Origin: Rhizobium sp. WSM4643
GTDB taxonomy: Bacteria; Pseudomonadota; Alphaproteobacteria; Rhizobiales; Rhizobiaceae
Length of the DNA stretch: 64,000 nt
Direction of reading: 5' to 3'
Assembly: GCF_025152745.1 (NCBI RefSeq)
Contig: NZ_CP104040.1
Span: 682,001-746,000 of the forward strand
In this document: positions 1-12,228 of the stretch, piece by piece
Layout of the letters: each line of letters begins with the position of its first letter
Position numbering within the stretch: the stretch's first letter is position 1
Notes under the pieces: generated by a model
Databases searched by the model: none
Seen by the model: the letters and a program-made list of their open reading frames with translations, nothing else
What the model was told of the DNA's origin: nothing
Position numbers and translations under genes: made by a program

Positions 1-150
1 TTCCGGCCTGCCTATGCTTTGAGCAAAAATGCCGCATAGACAATTGCTCTGACCTGTTGCGGCGAATGCCAAACTGTGGTTTGAAGCGCTGAAGATGGCA
101 AGGATTCTGCGTTCTATTTTGCAGGTCAAGCGCTCGAGGGAGATAATAAG

Positions 151-2777
<2,627 letters not shown>

Positions 2778-2841
2778 TTTGCGCGGACATCGGGACGCCG
2801 CATGCGGTACGGCGTCCTGATGGTAAGACATTCAGGACGGA

Positions 2842-3795
2842 ATGATGACGGTCATCGACAATCACGAGGTGCTTGCAAAGGACGGCGAATTGTCGGAAGC
2901 GAGTGCGCGCGATTATTTCGAATTGCTGAAGCCACGAGTGATGTCGCTCGTGGTCTTCACAGCCTTTGCCGGTCTCGTGCTGGCGCCGGGCCACATCCAT
3001 CCCGTCCTCGGCCTGATCGCCATTCTCTGCATCGCCGTCGGCGCCGGCGCCTCCGGCGCGCTGAACATGTGGTATGACGCCGATATCGACGCCATCATGA
3101 GCCGCACGGCCAACCGTCCGATCCCGGCCGGCCGCATCGCGCCGTCGGAGGCTCTCGCCTTCGGCCTGGTGCTGTCAGGCTTCTCAGTCGTGATCCTCGG
3201 CCTTGCGGTCAACTGGCTCTCGGCCGGCATCCTCGCCTTCACTATCTTCTTCTATGCCGTCGTCTACACCATGTGGCTGAAGCGCTCGACGCCGCAGAAC
3301 ATCGTCATCGGCGGTGCTGCCGGCGCCTTCCCGCCGATGATCGGCTGGGCTTGCGTGACCAATAGCGTGACGATCGAGAGCACCGTTCTCTTCCTCATCA
3401 TCTTCCTTTGGACGCCGGCGCATTTCTGGGCGCTGGCGCTCTTCAAGATGCGCGATTACGAGGCCGTCGGCGTGCCGATGCTGCCGAACGTCGCCGGCGA
3501 ACGGGTGACCAAGCATCAGATCGTCGCTTATGCGGTGCTGACCGCCGTCTGCGCGGTATTGCCGTCCTTCCTCGGTTTCGCCAGCTTCGGCTACGGCCTC
3601 GTTGCTGCCGCCCTCGGCGCGATCTTCATATACTGTTCCATCGCCGTCTGGCGCATGCCCGACGGCGATCTGAAGATGATCCCGGCAAAGAAGCTGTTCG
3701 GCTTTTCGATCTTCTATCTCTTTGCCGTGTTCTCCGCCTTGATGATCGACCGGCTGGCCTTGCTGCTGGTCTCGCATGCGGGAGGTTGGTTCTGA
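2842..3795 (+). CDS. ctaB: Protoheme IX farnesyltransferase (haem O synthase)
   Basis: UbiA-family prenyltransferase that adds a farnesyl group to haem B, giving haem O, the precursor of the haem A used by CtaD. The protein has 317 residues and many hydrophobic helices. Both Asp-rich prenyl-diphosphate motifs are present: [15 protein letters not shown] near residue 75, and [13 protein letters not shown] in the second half. The start is ATG 2842 or 2845 after AGGACGGA. It lies 64 bp after ctaD, and its TGA overlaps the next ATG in TGATG, so translation is probably coupled to the small ctaF-like gene. Confidence 0.97.
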   Translation: MMTVIDNHEVLAKDGELSEASARDYFELLKPRVMSLVVFTAFAGLVLAPGHIHPVLGLIAILCIAVGAGASGALNMWYDADIDAIMSRTANRPIPAGRIAPSEALAFGLVLSGFSVVILGLAVNWLSAGILAFTIFFYAVVYTMWLKRSTPQNIVIGGAAGAFPPMIGWACVTNSVTIESTVLFLIIFLWTPAHFWALALFKMRDYEAVGVPMLPNVAGERVTKHQIVAYAVLTAVCAVLPSFLGFASFGYGLVAAALGAIFIYCSIAVWRMPDGDLKMIPAKKLFGFSIFYLFAVFSALMIDRLALLLVSHAGGWF

Positions 3796-3935
3796 TGGAA
3801 TTGGTCAAGCTTACGGAAAAGCAGCGCAAGTCGCGCCGCAACCGCAACGTCGCGCTGGGGCTGGTGCTTGCCGGCCTCGTCATCCTGTTCTACGCGATCA
3901 CTATCGTGAAGATCGGCGGGGGAATGGCTGGATGA
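3795..3935 (+). CDS. Small single-helix oxidase-associated protein (CtaF/CoxF-like)
   Basis: A 46-residue protein. The N-terminus is charged ([14 protein letters not shown]) and is followed by one membrane helix (about residues 19-39). A small gene of this shape commonly sits between ctaB and ctaG in alphaproteobacteria and is called CoxF/CtaF-like there. Its start shares one base with the ctaB stop, and its stop overlaps the ctaG start (ATGA), so it is tightly embedded in the operon. Its biochemical role is not established; an assembly role is inferred from position alone. Confidence 0.85.
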   Translation: MELVKLTEKQRKSRRNRNVALGLVLAGLVILFYAITIVKIGGGMAG

Positions 3936-4540
3936 GCGACAACGCCGGTATACCGAAGAAGCAGGGGCGCAACAACGGCGCCGTCGTGATGATGTGCCTG
4001 AGCTTCGTCTTCGGCATGGGCGCGATGAGTTATGCCGCCGTGCCGCTCTATCGCATCTTCTGCCAGGTGACCGGCTATAACGGCACGACGCAGCGCGTCG
4101 ACCAAGTGTCGAGCGTCGTGCTCGACCGCACGATGCGCGTCACCTTCGACGCCAATGTCGCCCCCGGTCTGCAATGGGAATTCAAGCCGGTCCAGCGCGA
4201 GGTCAATCCGAAGATCGGCGAAACGATCCAGGTCAATTTCACCGCCGAGAATCGTTCGAACGAGACCCAGCGCGGCCAGGCGGTTTTCAACGTCACCCCC
4301 GGCGAAGCGGGCGTCTATTTCAACAAGGTGCAATGTTTCTGCTTTACGGAAACGGACCTGAAGCCGGGCGAGAAGCTCGACATGCCGGTCGTGTTCTACA
4401 TCGATCCGGAAATCGTCAAGGCCGTGGAATCCAAGGATATCCACACGGTTACGCTGTCATATACGTTCTACCCGAAAGAGGGTCCGAAGCCGGTGGCTTC
4501 GAATGAGGGTGGAGCGGAGAAGATTGAAAAGAAACTTTGA
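3932..4540 (+). CDS. ctaG: Cytochrome c oxidase assembly protein CtaG (Cox11)
   Basis: Copper chaperone of the Cox11 family, required to deliver copper to the CuB site of subunit I. The protein has 202 residues: one N-terminal membrane anchor (about 15-37), then a periplasmic immunoglobulin-like domain. The copper-binding CFCF motif is at residues 135-138 (KVQCFCFTE), and the conserved cysteine of RIFC lies just after the anchor at residue 44. The start at 3932 overlaps the previous stop by four bases. The C-terminal tail (after about residue 185) is polar and variable. Confidence 0.96.
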   Translation: MSDNAGIPKKQGRNNGAVVMMCLSFVFGMGAMSYAAVPLYRIFCQVTGYNGTTQRVDQVSSVVLDRTMRVTFDANVAPGLQWEFKPVQREVNPKIGETIQVNFTAENRSNETQRGQAVFNVTPGEAGVYFNKVQCFCFTETDLKPGEKLDMPVVFYIDPEIVKAVESKDIHTVTLSYTFYPKEGPKPVASNEGGAEKIEKKL

Positions 4541-4601
4541 TCAAGGCTCGTTTCCGGCTATGCCGGGAGCGGAGTGAAGGAAGACATCCGGGGATAGCTA
4601 C

Positions 4602-5480
4602 ATGGCCGATGCTCACCAGAAGAATCACGACTATCACATCATCGATCCGAGCCCGTGGCCGATTATCGCTTCGCTCGGCGCCTTCCTCATGGCGATCGGC
4701 GGCGTCTGCTACATGCGCTACCTGAACGGCGGTTCGTTCAAGGTCGCCGGTGCCGAGCTCGCCAATCCCTGGCTCTTTTATATCGGCTTCGCGCTGGTGC
4801 TCTACGTGATGTATGGCTGGTGGGCCGATACGGTGAAGGAAGCCCATGAGGGTGCCCACACCCGCGTCGTCTCGCTGCATCTGCGCTACGGCATGATCAT
4901 GTTCATCGCTTCGGAAGTGATGTTCTTCGTCGCCTGGTTCTGGGCCTATTTCGACGCCAGCCTGTTTCCGAACGAGGCGATCCAGGCCTCGCGCCTGGCC
5001 TATACCGGCGGCGTCTGGCCGCCGAAGGGCATCGAGGTTCTCGATCCCTGGCACCTGCCGATCTATAACACCGTCATCCTGCTCCTGTCGGGCACGACGG
5101 TCACCTGGGCGCACCACGCGCTGCTGCACAACGACCGCAAAGGCCTGATTCAGGGCCTGACGCTGACGGTGCTGCTCGGCGTGTTGTTCTCCTCCGTCCA
5201 GGCCTATGAATATGCCCACGCGCCCTTCGCCTTCAAGAATTCGATCTACGGCGCGACCTTCTTCATGGCGACCGGCTTCCACGGTTTCCACGTCCTCGTC
5301 GGCACGATCTTCCTGGGTGTCTGCCTGATCCGTGCGCTGCGCGGCGACTTCACCCCGAAGCAGCATTTCGGCTTCGAGGCGGCCGCCTGGTACTGGCACT
5401 TCGTCGACGTCGTCTGGCTGTTCCTGTTCTTCTGCATCTACGTCTGGGGCGGCTGGGGCGCACCCGTCGCAGCCGGCTGA
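4602..5480 (+). CDS. ctaE: Cytochrome c oxidase subunit III (CtaE/CoxC)
   Basis: Third core subunit of the aa3 oxidase. It stabilises subunit I and the proton-uptake path. The protein has 292 residues and seven predicted helices. The conserved HWFVDVVWLFLF-type C-terminus is seen as WYWHFVDVVWLFLF, and SEVMFFVAWFWAYF is in the second half of the first domain. It lies 61 bp after ctaG and is the last gene of the operon; a Rho-independent terminator follows 20 bp after the stop. Confidence 0.97.
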   Translation: MADAHQKNHDYHIIDPSPWPIIASLGAFLMAIGGVCYMRYLNGGSFKVAGAELANPWLFYIGFALVLYVMYGWWADTVKEAHEGAHTRVVSLHLRYGMIMFIASEVMFFVAWFWAYFDASLFPNEAIQASRLAYTGGVWPPKGIEVLDPWHLPIYNTVILLLSGTTVTWAHHALLHNDRKGLIQGLTLTVLLGVLFSSVQAYEYAHAPFAFKNSIYGATFFMATGFHGFHVLVGTIFLGVCLIRALRGDFTPKQHFGFEAAAWYWHFVDVVWLFLFFCIYVWGGWGAPVAAG

Positions 5481-5500
5481 TCGGAACGATAGTCAAGCAA

Positions 5501-5527
5501 AAGGCGGGCCTGGTGCCCGCCTTTTTT
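5501..5527 (+). terminator. Rho-independent terminator of the cta operon
   Basis: A perfect 7-bp stem, GGCGGGC (5503-5509) and GCCCGCC (5515-5521), with a 5-base loop, followed by six T. It lies just after ctaE, so it closes the oxidase operon. Confidence 0.93.
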
Positions 5528-5606
5528 GTTGGTGGGGTCCGCGACAGCCCGCACCTTTTCGGAGACCAGAGGGACGCGCCATCCGGGCGGGCGAGGAACG
5601 GAGAGG

Positions 5607-5882
5607 CTCCGGCATGTCTCCTCTTCTCCCCAGCGGGGAGAAGGTGGCCCGAAGGGTCGGATGAGGGGGCCACACGGCACGCCCTCTCATCTTAACTATC
5701 CGCTATGTCGACGCGAATGCGTTCGAATCCGCATGAATATTGTTGGAAAGACCGGCTTCGCCGGCCCCCTCATCCGCCCTACGGGCACCTTCTCCCCGCT
5801 GGGGAGAAGAGGGATTCGAGACGCTGCGGCATATCCCCTTCGCCCCGTTTACGGGGAGAAGGTGGCGGCAGCCGGATGAGGG
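5607..5882. repeat. Composite RIME/ABC-like palindromic repeat
   Basis: Two palindromic units (about 5614-5683 and 5746-5882) each contain CTTCTCCCC-AGC-GGGGAGAAG-type stems and ATGAGGGG ends. They are separated by a linker of about 60 bp. The whole arrangement recurs in inverted orientation near 63121-63388, including the linker, which shows they behave as one composite. Similar elements are known in rhizobia as RIME or ABC repeats; the name is by resemblance. Confidence 0.85.
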
Positions 5883-5938
5883 GCGCCATCGGCAATCTCT
5901 TCGGCCGAGGTAAGGGCTCCGTGCCCGCTTTTATCGCC

Positions 5939-6580
5939 TCAGCGCGCCCCGGCGATCCGTTCGAAGGCCGAAGGCGCGGGAATGCCGAGATCCAACTGGT
6001 GGCGGATCGCTTCGGCGCATTCGAGCGGCGTCAGCACCGACGTATCGACCTCCATATCGTAGATGCCGGGGCGATGAACCTCATCCTGCCAGCGTTGCAC
6101 CGGTTCTGGAACGGGCACGTCCTCCGTGGCGCTGAGATAAAGCGTCTCGCGCCCTTCCTGGGCAATCTCGCGCCGCTGCATGATCGTCTCGATCGGACAG
6201 CGCACGCCAACGAACAGCACTGGAAAGTCTTCCAGTCGCCGGGCGCAATCGCCGAGGATGCCGAGCGGCTGCGAATAGCTGTCATGGTGGCCGAGATCGG
6301 CGATGACATTGAGCCCCAGGCTGGCATGGATGGCGATCGATTCGTAGAGCGCCGCATAAAAGAACGGCACCAGTTCCTCCAAGTCCGGCCGCTCGCCGCC
6401 TGGCCGCAGTCCGATGCCCGGCAGATAACGCTTCGGTGTCATAGCATTGTAGCCGTCGACGCCGAGGTTGATCCACGGTCCCTCGAATTCGTCCTGGATT
6501 GCGCGCGCAATGCTGGATTTGCCGCTCCGCGGCGCGCCGTTCAGGATAATGATCTGTACGGAATGGCTATCATCGGTCAT
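5939..6580 (-). CDS. Chloramphenicol-phosphotransferase-like P-loop kinase
   Basis: A 213-residue P-loop protein resembling the CPT (chloramphenicol 3-O-phosphotransferase) family. The Walker A motif GAPRSGKSS is at residues 15-23. The GVDGYNAMTPKRYLPGIGLRP region and the FVGVRCPIETIMQRRE block also match the CPT layout. ATG 6580 was chosen over an upstream in-frame start because AGAAGAA precedes it and the homologous N-terminus begins here. It is the only reverse-strand gene between ctaE and surf1 and has a repeat on one side, which suggests later insertion. The physiological substrate is unknown; drug resistance should not be assumed. Confidence 0.8.
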   Translation of the reverse strand: MTDDSHSVQIIILNGAPRSGKSSIARAIQDEFEGPWINLGVDGYNAMTPKRYLPGIGLRPGGERPDLEELVPFFYAALYESIAIHASLGLNVIADLGHHDSYSQPLGILGDCARRLEDFPVLFVGVRCPIETIMQRREIAQEGRETLYLSATEDVPVPEPVQRWQDEVHRPGIYDMEVDTSVLTPLECAEAIRHQLDLGIPAPSAFERIAGAR

Positions 6581-6698
6581 CAGTTCTTCTTCTGTTTGGC
6601 GCGAATCACTCGGCGGAGACCGCGCAGGCCTTTCCATCCGGGATGCAAATACTTTATGGGAGAGTTAAGGCAGCGTGGAGCGCCTAAAAGGAATTGCC

Positions 6699-7079
6699 AT
6701 GAACGAGGACAGCGCCCATTTTCCCCCCGTCGATCCGGTGAAGACCGGCATCAAGGGCTGCTGCCCGCGCTGCGGCCAGGGCAAGCTCTTCGATGGCCTG
6801 CTCGGCGTGAAGCCGCGCTGTGCTGCCTGCGGCCTCGATTATTCCTTTGCCGATTCCGGTGACGGCCCGGCCGTCTTCGTCATTCTCATCGTCGGCTTCA
6901 TCGTCATCGGCATGGTGCTGTGGCTGCAGGTGAATTACGGGCCGCCGATTTGGGTGCATATCCTGCTCTTCGCGCCGCTGACGATTATCCTGTCGCTGCT
7001 GACGCTGCGCTGGTTCAAAGGCATCCTGATCGCCATGCAATACCGCCATAATGCCCGCGAAGGACGCCTGAGTGACTGA
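6699..7079 (+). CDS. DUF983 membrane protein
   Basis: A 126-residue protein of the DUF983 family. The N-terminal cysteine motifs CCPRCGQG and CAACGLDY (a zinc-ribbon-like arrangement) precede two membrane helices (about 55-78 and 82-102). DUF983 genes often sit between ctaE and surf1 in alphaproteobacteria, which suggests but does not prove a link to oxidase biogenesis. ATG 6699 follows AAAAGGA at good spacing, so it is preferred to a GTG at 6675. The 3' end overlaps the surf1 start by eight bases. Confidence 0.9.
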   Translation: MNEDSAHFPPVDPVKTGIKGCCPRCGQGKLFDGLLGVKPRCAACGLDYSFADSGDGPAVFVILIVGFIVIGMVLWLQVNYGPPIWVHILLFAPLTIILSLLTLRWFKGILIAMQYRHNAREGRLSD

Positions 7080-7827
7080 TATCGATCATGCCGCGCCGCG
7101 CCGCCGGCTGCCTGTCTTGACCGGCATCCTGGTGCTGATCGCCCTTGCCATCCTGATTTCGCTGGGCACCTGGCAGGTGGAGCGCCTGCACTGGAAAGAG
7201 GGCCTGATCGCCGATATTGCTGCGCGGCAGGCAGCAGCCCCCGTGCCGCTCGCCGACATCGAGGCGACGGCGGCTGCAGGCGGCGACATCGAATACCGCA
7301 AGGTCACCGCCACCGGCCGCTATATCAACAACAAGGAGCGGCACTTCTTCGCCACCTGGGGCGGCCAGACCGGCTTTTATGTCTATACGCCGCTGGAGCT
7401 TGCCGACGGGCGCATTCTCTTCGTCAATCGCGGCTTCGTTCCCTATGACAACAAGGAGCCGGAAACGCGCATGCAGGGCCAGCTGACGGATCAGCAGACT
7501 GTCACCGGCCTGGCGCGCGAAAAGCTTCCCGGCAAGCCTTCCTGGGTGGTGCCCGATAACGACGTCGCCAAGAACATCTTCTACTGGAAGGATCTTGACG
7601 TCATGGCCGAGAGCGTCGGCCTCGAGAAAGCGAAGGTCGTTCCCTTTTTCGTCGATGCCGATTCCACCCTGAATCCGGCCGGCCTGCCGATCGGCGGCGT
7701 TACCCAGGTGGATCTGCCGAACGACCATCTGCAATATGCTTTCACCTGGTACGGGCTGGCCGCGGTGCTCACCGCGGTGGTGGCGATCTCCTGGTTCCGC
7801 AAACCCGGCACGCAGCCTCGGCAATAG
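7072..7827 (+). CDS. surf1: SURF1 family cytochrome oxidase biogenesis protein
   Basis: A 251-residue SURF1-family protein, which helps insert haem a into subunit I of cytochrome oxidase. The layout is typical: an N-terminal helix (about 13-33, ending in LGTWQVERL), a large periplasmic domain with FVNRGFVP, and a C-terminal helix (about 222-240, [12 protein letters not shown]). Translation starts at GTG 7072 inside the DUF983 gene after AAGGACG. It completes the oxidase assembly set started by ctaB and ctaG, although it is separated from ctaE by the CPT-like gene and repeats. Confidence 0.95.
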   Translation: MTDIDHAAPRRRLPVLTGILVLIALAILISLGTWQVERLHWKEGLIADIAARQAAAPVPLADIEATAAAGGDIEYRKVTATGRYINNKERHFFATWGGQTGFYVYTPLELADGRILFVNRGFVPYDNKEPETRMQGQLTDQQTVTGLAREKLPGKPSWVVPDNDVAKNIFYWKDLDVMAESVGLEKAKVVPFFVDADSTLNPAGLPIGGVTQVDLPNDHLQYAFTWYGLAAVLTAVVAISWFRKPGTQPRQ

Positions 7828-7903
7828 TATCGCTTCAATTCCCGGTCATATTGGGCTAGAGGTCGCTTATCCCGACGCGGTACGGAATTTTGACGGAACA
7901 GAC

Positions 7904-8905
7904 ATGAATATTGCGGCGAAACCTCCTTTGACGATCAGGCTCTGCGGGCCGCGCGGCTTCTGCGCCGGCGTCGACCGCGCCATCCAGATCGTCGTGCTGG
8001 CGCTGAAATCATATGGTGCGCCGGTCTATGTGCGCCACGAGATCGTCCATAATCGTTATGTCGTCGAAGGGCTGGAGGCCAAGGGCGCCGTCTTCGTCGA
8101 GGAGCTGGACGAGATCCCGGCCGAACATCGCGCCCAGCCGGTGGTCTTCTCCGCCCATGGCGTGCCGAAATCCGTGCCGGAGGATGCGGCAAGCCGCAAC
8201 CTCTTCTATCTCGACGCCACCTGCCCGCTGGTCTCCAAGGTCCACAAGCAGGCGATGCGCCACAATCGCCTCGGCCGCCATGTCGTCCTCATCGGCCATG
8301 CCGGCCACCCCGAAGTAATCGGCACGATGGGTCAACTGCCGGAGGGGTCGGTTTCGCTGATCGAGACGATCGAGGACGCCGACGCCTATATTCCCACGGA
8401 CCCCGATAATCTCGGCTATGTCACCCAGACGACACTGTCCGTCGACGACACCGCCGGCGTCATCACCCGACTGCACGAGCGCTTCCCCAACCTGACGGCG
8501 CCGGCAGCGGACTCGATCTGTTATGCGACGACCAACCGCCAGGAAGTGGTGAAGCAGGCAGCCCCCGGCTGCGATCTCTTCATCATCGTCGGCGCGCCGA
8601 ATTCATCCAACTCCAAGCGCCTCGTCGAAGTGGCGCTGAGGGCAGGGGCGAAGAAATCGATCCTCGTGCAGCGCGCCGCCGAGCTCGACTGGGACGAGAT
8701 CGGCACGATTTCGACGCTCGGTCTCTCCGCCGGCGCCTCGGCACCCGAGGTCATCGTCAACGAGATCATCGAGGCTTTCCGCGCCCGCTTCGATGCCCGC
8801 GTCGAACTGGCCGAAACGGTGCAGGAAACCGAAAACTTCCTCGTCAACCGCGAACTTCGCAGTATCGAGCTGACGGCAGCAGACATGGCCTTCGTCAACG
8901 GCTAG
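7904..8905 (+). CDS. ispH: 4-hydroxy-3-methylbut-2-enyl diphosphate reductase
   Basis: Last enzyme of the MEP (non-mevalonate) isoprenoid pathway; it converts HMBPP to IPP and DMAPP using a [4Fe-4S] cluster. The protein has 333 residues. The three cluster cysteines are visible at C20 ([13 protein letters not shown]), C107 ([11 protein letters not shown]) and C206 ([10 protein letters not shown]). The HEIVHN and FSAHGVP blocks, with their active-site histidines, are also present. ATG 7904 starts the conserved domain cleanly; the frame is open upstream but overlaps surf1. Confidence 0.97.
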   Translation: MNIAAKPPLTIRLCGPRGFCAGVDRAIQIVVLALKSYGAPVYVRHEIVHNRYVVEGLEAKGAVFVEELDEIPAEHRAQPVVFSAHGVPKSVPEDAASRNLFYLDATCPLVSKVHKQAMRHNRLGRHVVLIGHAGHPEVIGTMGQLPEGSVSLIETIEDADAYIPTDPDNLGYVTQTTLSVDDTAGVITRLHERFPNLTAPAADSICYATTNRQEVVKQAAPGCDLFIIVGAPNSSNSKRLVEVALRAGAKKSILVQRAAELDWDEIGTISTLGLSAGASAPEVIVNEIIEAFRARFDARVELAETVQETENFLVNRELRSIELTAADMAFVNG

Positions 8906-8973
8906 ACCGGCCTTCGGCCTGGCGCCCACTCCGGCAAATCCAATATCAACAAGGCATGAAGGCGAGACCTCAC

Positions 8974-9939
8974 TTGGCAGTCTATACCGATATCGCCGAA
9001 GACGATCTGAAGTGGTTCCTGACGGAATATGACGCAGGCACGCTGCTTTCCTACAAGGGGATCGCCGAAGGCGTCGAAAACTCCAACTTCCTGCTTCACA
9101 CCTCCAAGGATCCGCTGATCCTGACGCTCTATGAAAAGCGCGTCGAAAAGAGCGATCTGCCTTTCTTCCTCGGCCTGATGCAGCATCTCGCGGCCCGCGG
9201 CCTATCCTGCCCGCTGCCGCTGCCGCGCCGGGACGGCGCGCTGCTCGGCTCGCTCTCCGGCCGTCCGGCGGCGCTGATCTCCTTCCTCGAAGGCATGTGG
9301 CTGAGAAAGCCGGAGGCCAGGCACTGCCGCGAAGTCGGCAGGGCGCTGGCCGAGATGCATGTGGCCGGTGATGATTTCCAGTTGAAGCGGGCGAATGCGC
9401 TGTCGATCGACGGCTGGCGGGGGCTGTGGGAAAAATCCGAAGCGCGGGCCGGCGAGGTCGAGCCCGGCCTGCAGGCCGAGATCCGCAGCGAACTCGATTT
9501 CCTCTCCGCCGCCTGGCCGAGTGATCTGCCGGCCGGCGTCATCCATGCCGACCTCTTCCCCGACAACGTCTTCTTCCTCGGCGACCAGCTCTCCGGCCTG
9601 ATCGACTTCTATTTCGCCTGCAACGACCTGCTCGCCTATGACGTCTCGATCTGCCTGAATGCCTGGTGCTTCGAGAAGGATGGCGCCTACAACATCACCA
9701 AGGGCACGGCGATGCTTGCGGGTTACCAGAGTGTGCGGCCGTTGAGCGATGCCGAAATCTCAGCCTTGCCGGTACTGTCGCGGGGGTCGGCGCTGCGGTT
9801 CTTGCTGACCCGGCTTTATGATTGGCTGACGACGCCGGAAGGCGCCATGGTCACCAAGAAGGACCCGCTCGAATATCTCCGCAAGCTGCGCTTCCACCGC
9901 CAGATCAAATCGCCCGCCGAATATGGATTGAGCCTATGA
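8974..9939 (+). CDS. thrB: Homoserine kinase (aminoglycoside-kinase fold type)
   Basis: Phosphorylates homoserine in threonine biosynthesis. It belongs to the APH/choline-kinase-like homoserine kinase family usual in alphaproteobacteria. Visible motifs are [14 protein letters not shown] (catalytic loop near residue 185) and the metal-binding [13 protein letters not shown] start at 8974, giving [12 protein letters not shown], is preferred: AAGGCGAG sits upstream and this N-terminus fits the family. ATG 8956 would add six residues. The stop overlaps the rnhA start (ATGA), so the two are co-translated. The partner enzyme ThrC is encoded about 26 kb away. Confidence 0.93.
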   Translation: MAVYTDIAEDDLKWFLTEYDAGTLLSYKGIAEGVENSNFLLHTSKDPLILTLYEKRVEKSDLPFFLGLMQHLAARGLSCPLPLPRRDGALLGSLSGRPAALISFLEGMWLRKPEARHCREVGRALAEMHVAGDDFQLKRANALSIDGWRGLWEKSEARAGEVEPGLQAEIRSELDFLSAAWPSDLPAGVIHADLFPDNVFFLGDQLSGLIDFYFACNDLLAYDVSICLNAWCFEKDGAYNITKGTAMLAGYQSVRPLSDAEISALPVLSRGSALRFLLTRLYDWLTTPEGAMVTKKDPLEYLRKLRFHRQIKSPAEYGLSL

Positions 9940-10391
9940 AGCACGTCGATATCTTTACCGACGGCGCATGTTCCGGCAATCCCGGCCCCGGCGGCTGGGG
10001 CGCGGTGCTGCGTTATGGCGACGTCGAAAAGGAGCTTTTCGGCGGCGAGGCCGACACGACCAACAATCGCATGGAGCTGCTGGCGGCAATCTCGGCGCTA
10101 TCGGCCCTGAAGAGCCCTTGCGAGGTCGATCTTTATACCGACAGCGCCTACGTCAAGGACGGTATCTCCAAGTGGATTTTCGGCTGGAAGAAAAACGGCT
10201 GGAAGACATCAGACAAGAAGCCGGTGAAGAATGCCGAGCTCTGGCAGGCGCTGGAGGCGGCCCGCGACCGCCACAAGGTGACGCTGCACTGGGTCAAGGG
10301 CCACGCCGGCCACCCGGAAAACGAACGCGCCGACGAACTCGCCCGGAAGGGCATGGAGCCGTTCAAGAAGGGCAAGGCGGTTTCGTTTTAA
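9936..10391 (+). CDS. rnhA: Ribonuclease HI
   Basis: Degrades the RNA strand of RNA-DNA hybrids during replication and R-loop removal. The protein has 151 residues, the usual size. All catalytic residues are present: D9 ([11 protein letters not shown]), E47 (NNRMELLA), D69 (YTDSAYV), H123 (KGHAGHPEN) and D133 (ERADELA). The basic handle region [12 protein letters not shown] is intact. The start overlaps the thrB stop by four bases. Confidence 0.97.
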   Translation: MKHVDIFTDGACSGNPGPGGWGAVLRYGDVEKELFGGEADTTNNRMELLAAISALSALKSPCEVDLYTDSAYVKDGISKWIFGWKKNGWKTSDKKPVKNAELWQALEAARDRHKVTLHWVKGHAGHPENERADELARKGMEPFKKGKAVSF

Positions 10392-10436
10392 GTCAGTTCG
10401 GCTCCTCGGCTCCTGACGGATGAGAGAAGAATACGG

Positions 10437-10690
10437 CGCCGCCACACGTCTCTTCTCCCCAGCGGGGGTCCGAAGGACGGGTCGAGACCTGTGGCTCGAC
10501 CCCGGTCGGTGCCGGCAGGCGGTTGAGGGGGTGAGCGGCGAAGCCGCGAATGCACCGAGCGGAAGCGAAGGGCAATGGATGGCGTGCCGTGTGGCCCCCT
10601 TGCTCATCCGACCCTTCGGGCCACCGACCAGGGTCGAGCCGCGGGTCTCGACCCGTCCTCTGGACCCCCGCTGGGGAGAAGAGGGGCGAG
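10437..10690. repeat. Pair of RIME-like repeats with an inserted inner palindrome
   Basis: Two inverted repeat units fill the interval between rnhA and the metallopeptidase gene. In each, the usual GGGGAGAAGGTGCC junction is interrupted by about 42 bp beginning GTCC-AGGACGGGTCGAGACC and containing GGCTCGACCC. The same inner block recurs at about 14535 and 62956. No gene is seen here. Confidence 0.8.
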
Positions 10691-10710
10691 CAGCGCGGCC
10701 CGAACCTCAT

Positions 10711-11799
10711 TCAAGCCGCCTGCTGCTGCTGCGGCGCCGTCGCTGCGCCCTGGATCAGCCGGTGCAGATATTCGAGCTTTGCCACAACAGGCGAAGACAG
10801 CACGAAGGGGTAGGAGTCGGGCTGGCCCATGCTGCGCTGGATGGCGTTGATCGCGATGCTGAGCGGCACCCAGGCGCTGACCAGCTGTTCGGCGCTTCTT
10901 GCCCGGTAAGGGATGAAATCCACCTCGCCTGATATTTCCTCATGGCCGCTCGGATCGATGGCGATGCCGAAGGCGCGCGCGGTTTCGAGCGTATCGACGA
11001 TATGGAGGTAATGCGCGAAACATTCGGCGAAATCCTCCCAGGGATGCGACGCCGCATAGGCGCTGATGAAATTGTCCTGCCATCCCAAGGGCGCGCCGCC
11101 GGCATAATGGGTCTGCAGGGCTGCTGCATAATCCTGCCGTTCGTCGCCGAAGACGGCGCGGAAATCGGCAAGGCCGCCCCGATCGCGCACCAGCTTGTTC
11201 CAGATGAAATGGCCGGCCTCGTGGCGGAAATGGCCGAGCAGCGTGCGATAGGGTTCGTTCATCGAGCTGCGCGCCTGTTCGCGCGTCGCATCGTCGGCCT
11301 CTGCGGCGCGGATGGTGATCAGGCCTTCCTCGTGGCCGGTCATGGCAGGCACGACATAGCCGTTGCTCTCGATCGAATCCTCGAGGAAATCGAAGACTAG
11401 GCCGCCTTGCGGATCTTGCGCACGATCCGGATGCGGCAGCTTCCAGCGCAGCAGCGAATAAAACAGATGTCGCTGCGCCTGGCTGATGCGCCGCCAGCGA
11501 TCGATGCCGTCCTGGGTATCGGTGTTCGGAACCAGCCGGTTGTGGCGGCAGGCAACGCAGAATTCGCTCTCTCCGTCACCGTCCACCAGCCAGTTGCAGA
11601 TGTCGAGGCCGGCATTGGCGCAGAAGCGGACCTCGCGATCGGGATTGGAAACGAGCTGCCAGAGCGTCTCGTCGCACGGCTCCAGCGCATGCATGGCGAG
11701 ATCGCCGGGCAGGAAACCGAGGCGATGGTTGCAGCGCACGCAGTGTCGGTTGTCGAAGTGAACGACCTGGTCGCAGTTGTCGCAGGCGAAAAGCTTCAT
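10711..11799 (-). CDS. Putative zinc-binding metallopeptidase with N-terminal zinc ribbons
   Basis: A 362-residue protein of the putative zinc-binding metallopeptidase family (DUF2248-like). Two cysteine clusters lie near the N-terminus: C6, C9, C20 and C23, then C68, C81 and C84. The metalloprotease motif HEAGH is at residues 193-197 (GHFRHEAGHFIWNKL), and a downstream WEDFAECFAHYLH may provide the third ligand. The Ala/Gln-rich C-terminal tail is probably disordered. No signal peptide, so it is probably cytoplasmic. The substrate is unknown. The repeats of 10.4-10.7 kb lie directly at its 3' end. Confidence 0.85.
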   Translation of the reverse strand: MKLFACDNCDQVVHFDNRHCVRCNHRLGFLPGDLAMHALEPCDETLWQLVSNPDREVRFCANAGLDICNWLVDGDGESEFCVACRHNRLVPNTDTQDGIDRWRRISQAQRHLFYSLLRWKLPHPDRAQDPQGGLVFDFLEDSIESNGYVVPAMTGHEEGLITIRAAEADDATREQARSSMNEPYRTLLGHFRHEAGHFIWNKLVRDRGGLADFRAVFGDERQDYAAALQTHYAGGAPLGWQDNFISAYAASHPWEDFAECFAHYLHIVDTLETARAFGIAIDPSGHEEISGEVDFIPYRARSAEQLVSAWVPLSIAINAIQRSMGQPDSYPFVLSSPVVAKLEYLHRLIQGAATAPQQQQAA

Positions 11800-11921
11800 C
11801 TTGTCTATCTCTGCAGAGCATGAGGTGCGGGATCAAAAATGCCCGCCGCGCGAGGGCGCGACAGGCATGGTGATAAGGGATGAGCGTCTAGTGTGCATTC
11901 CCTAAATCGGGGTACTATCGC

Positions 11922-12113
11922 TCAGAGCCGGTCAACTGCGCCCTTGAGCTTGTCCTTGACCTTGCCGGATGCGACCTGTCCCTTGCCTTTGGCTTCCTGG
12001 ACGGCGCCCTTGGCCTGCATGTCGCGATCGTCCGTCGCCTTGCCGACGGCCTGCTTGGTCTTGCCGGCAATTTCATTTGCCTTGCCGGAAATCTTGTCGC
12101 TGGTGCTACCCAT
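11922..12113 (-). CDS. CsbD family stress-response protein
   Basis: A 63-residue CsbD-like protein, very rich in Lys, Gly and Ala. It shows the repeating pattern KISGKANEIAGKTKQAVGKA and a final KVKDKLKGAVDRL. CsbD proteins are general-stress proteins of unknown biochemical function. The short size and the absence of Cys are normal for the family. It is a single gene between the metallopeptidase and yqgE genes. Confidence 0.9.
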   Translation of the reverse strand: MGSTSDKISGKANEIAGKTKQAVGKATDDRDMQAKGAVQEAKGKGQVASGKVKDKLKGAVDRL

Positions 12114-12228
12114 CTCGTGATGTCTCCTTGATCAGCATGGGCCTTCTGTCCATGCTTGCCGAAATGAAACGTCACTCTTGGCTATTCGTTCCCGCTGCCG
12201 TCAGGCCAGCTAGCGCCAGGCCAGCCCC

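Noticed and set aside
5700..5740. GTTCGAATCC sequence that looks like a tRNA T-loop
   Set aside because: No acceptor stem, D-arm or anticodon arm around it; it is part of the linker of the composite repeat.
5939..6580. Calling the CPT-like gene a chloramphenicol resistance gene
   Set aside because: Only the P-loop fold and general layout support it; substrate specificity cannot be read from the sequence.
6699..7079. Longer DUF983 protein from GTG 6675
   Set aside because: The ATG at 6699 has a clear AAAAGGA at proper distance, and the GTG has none.
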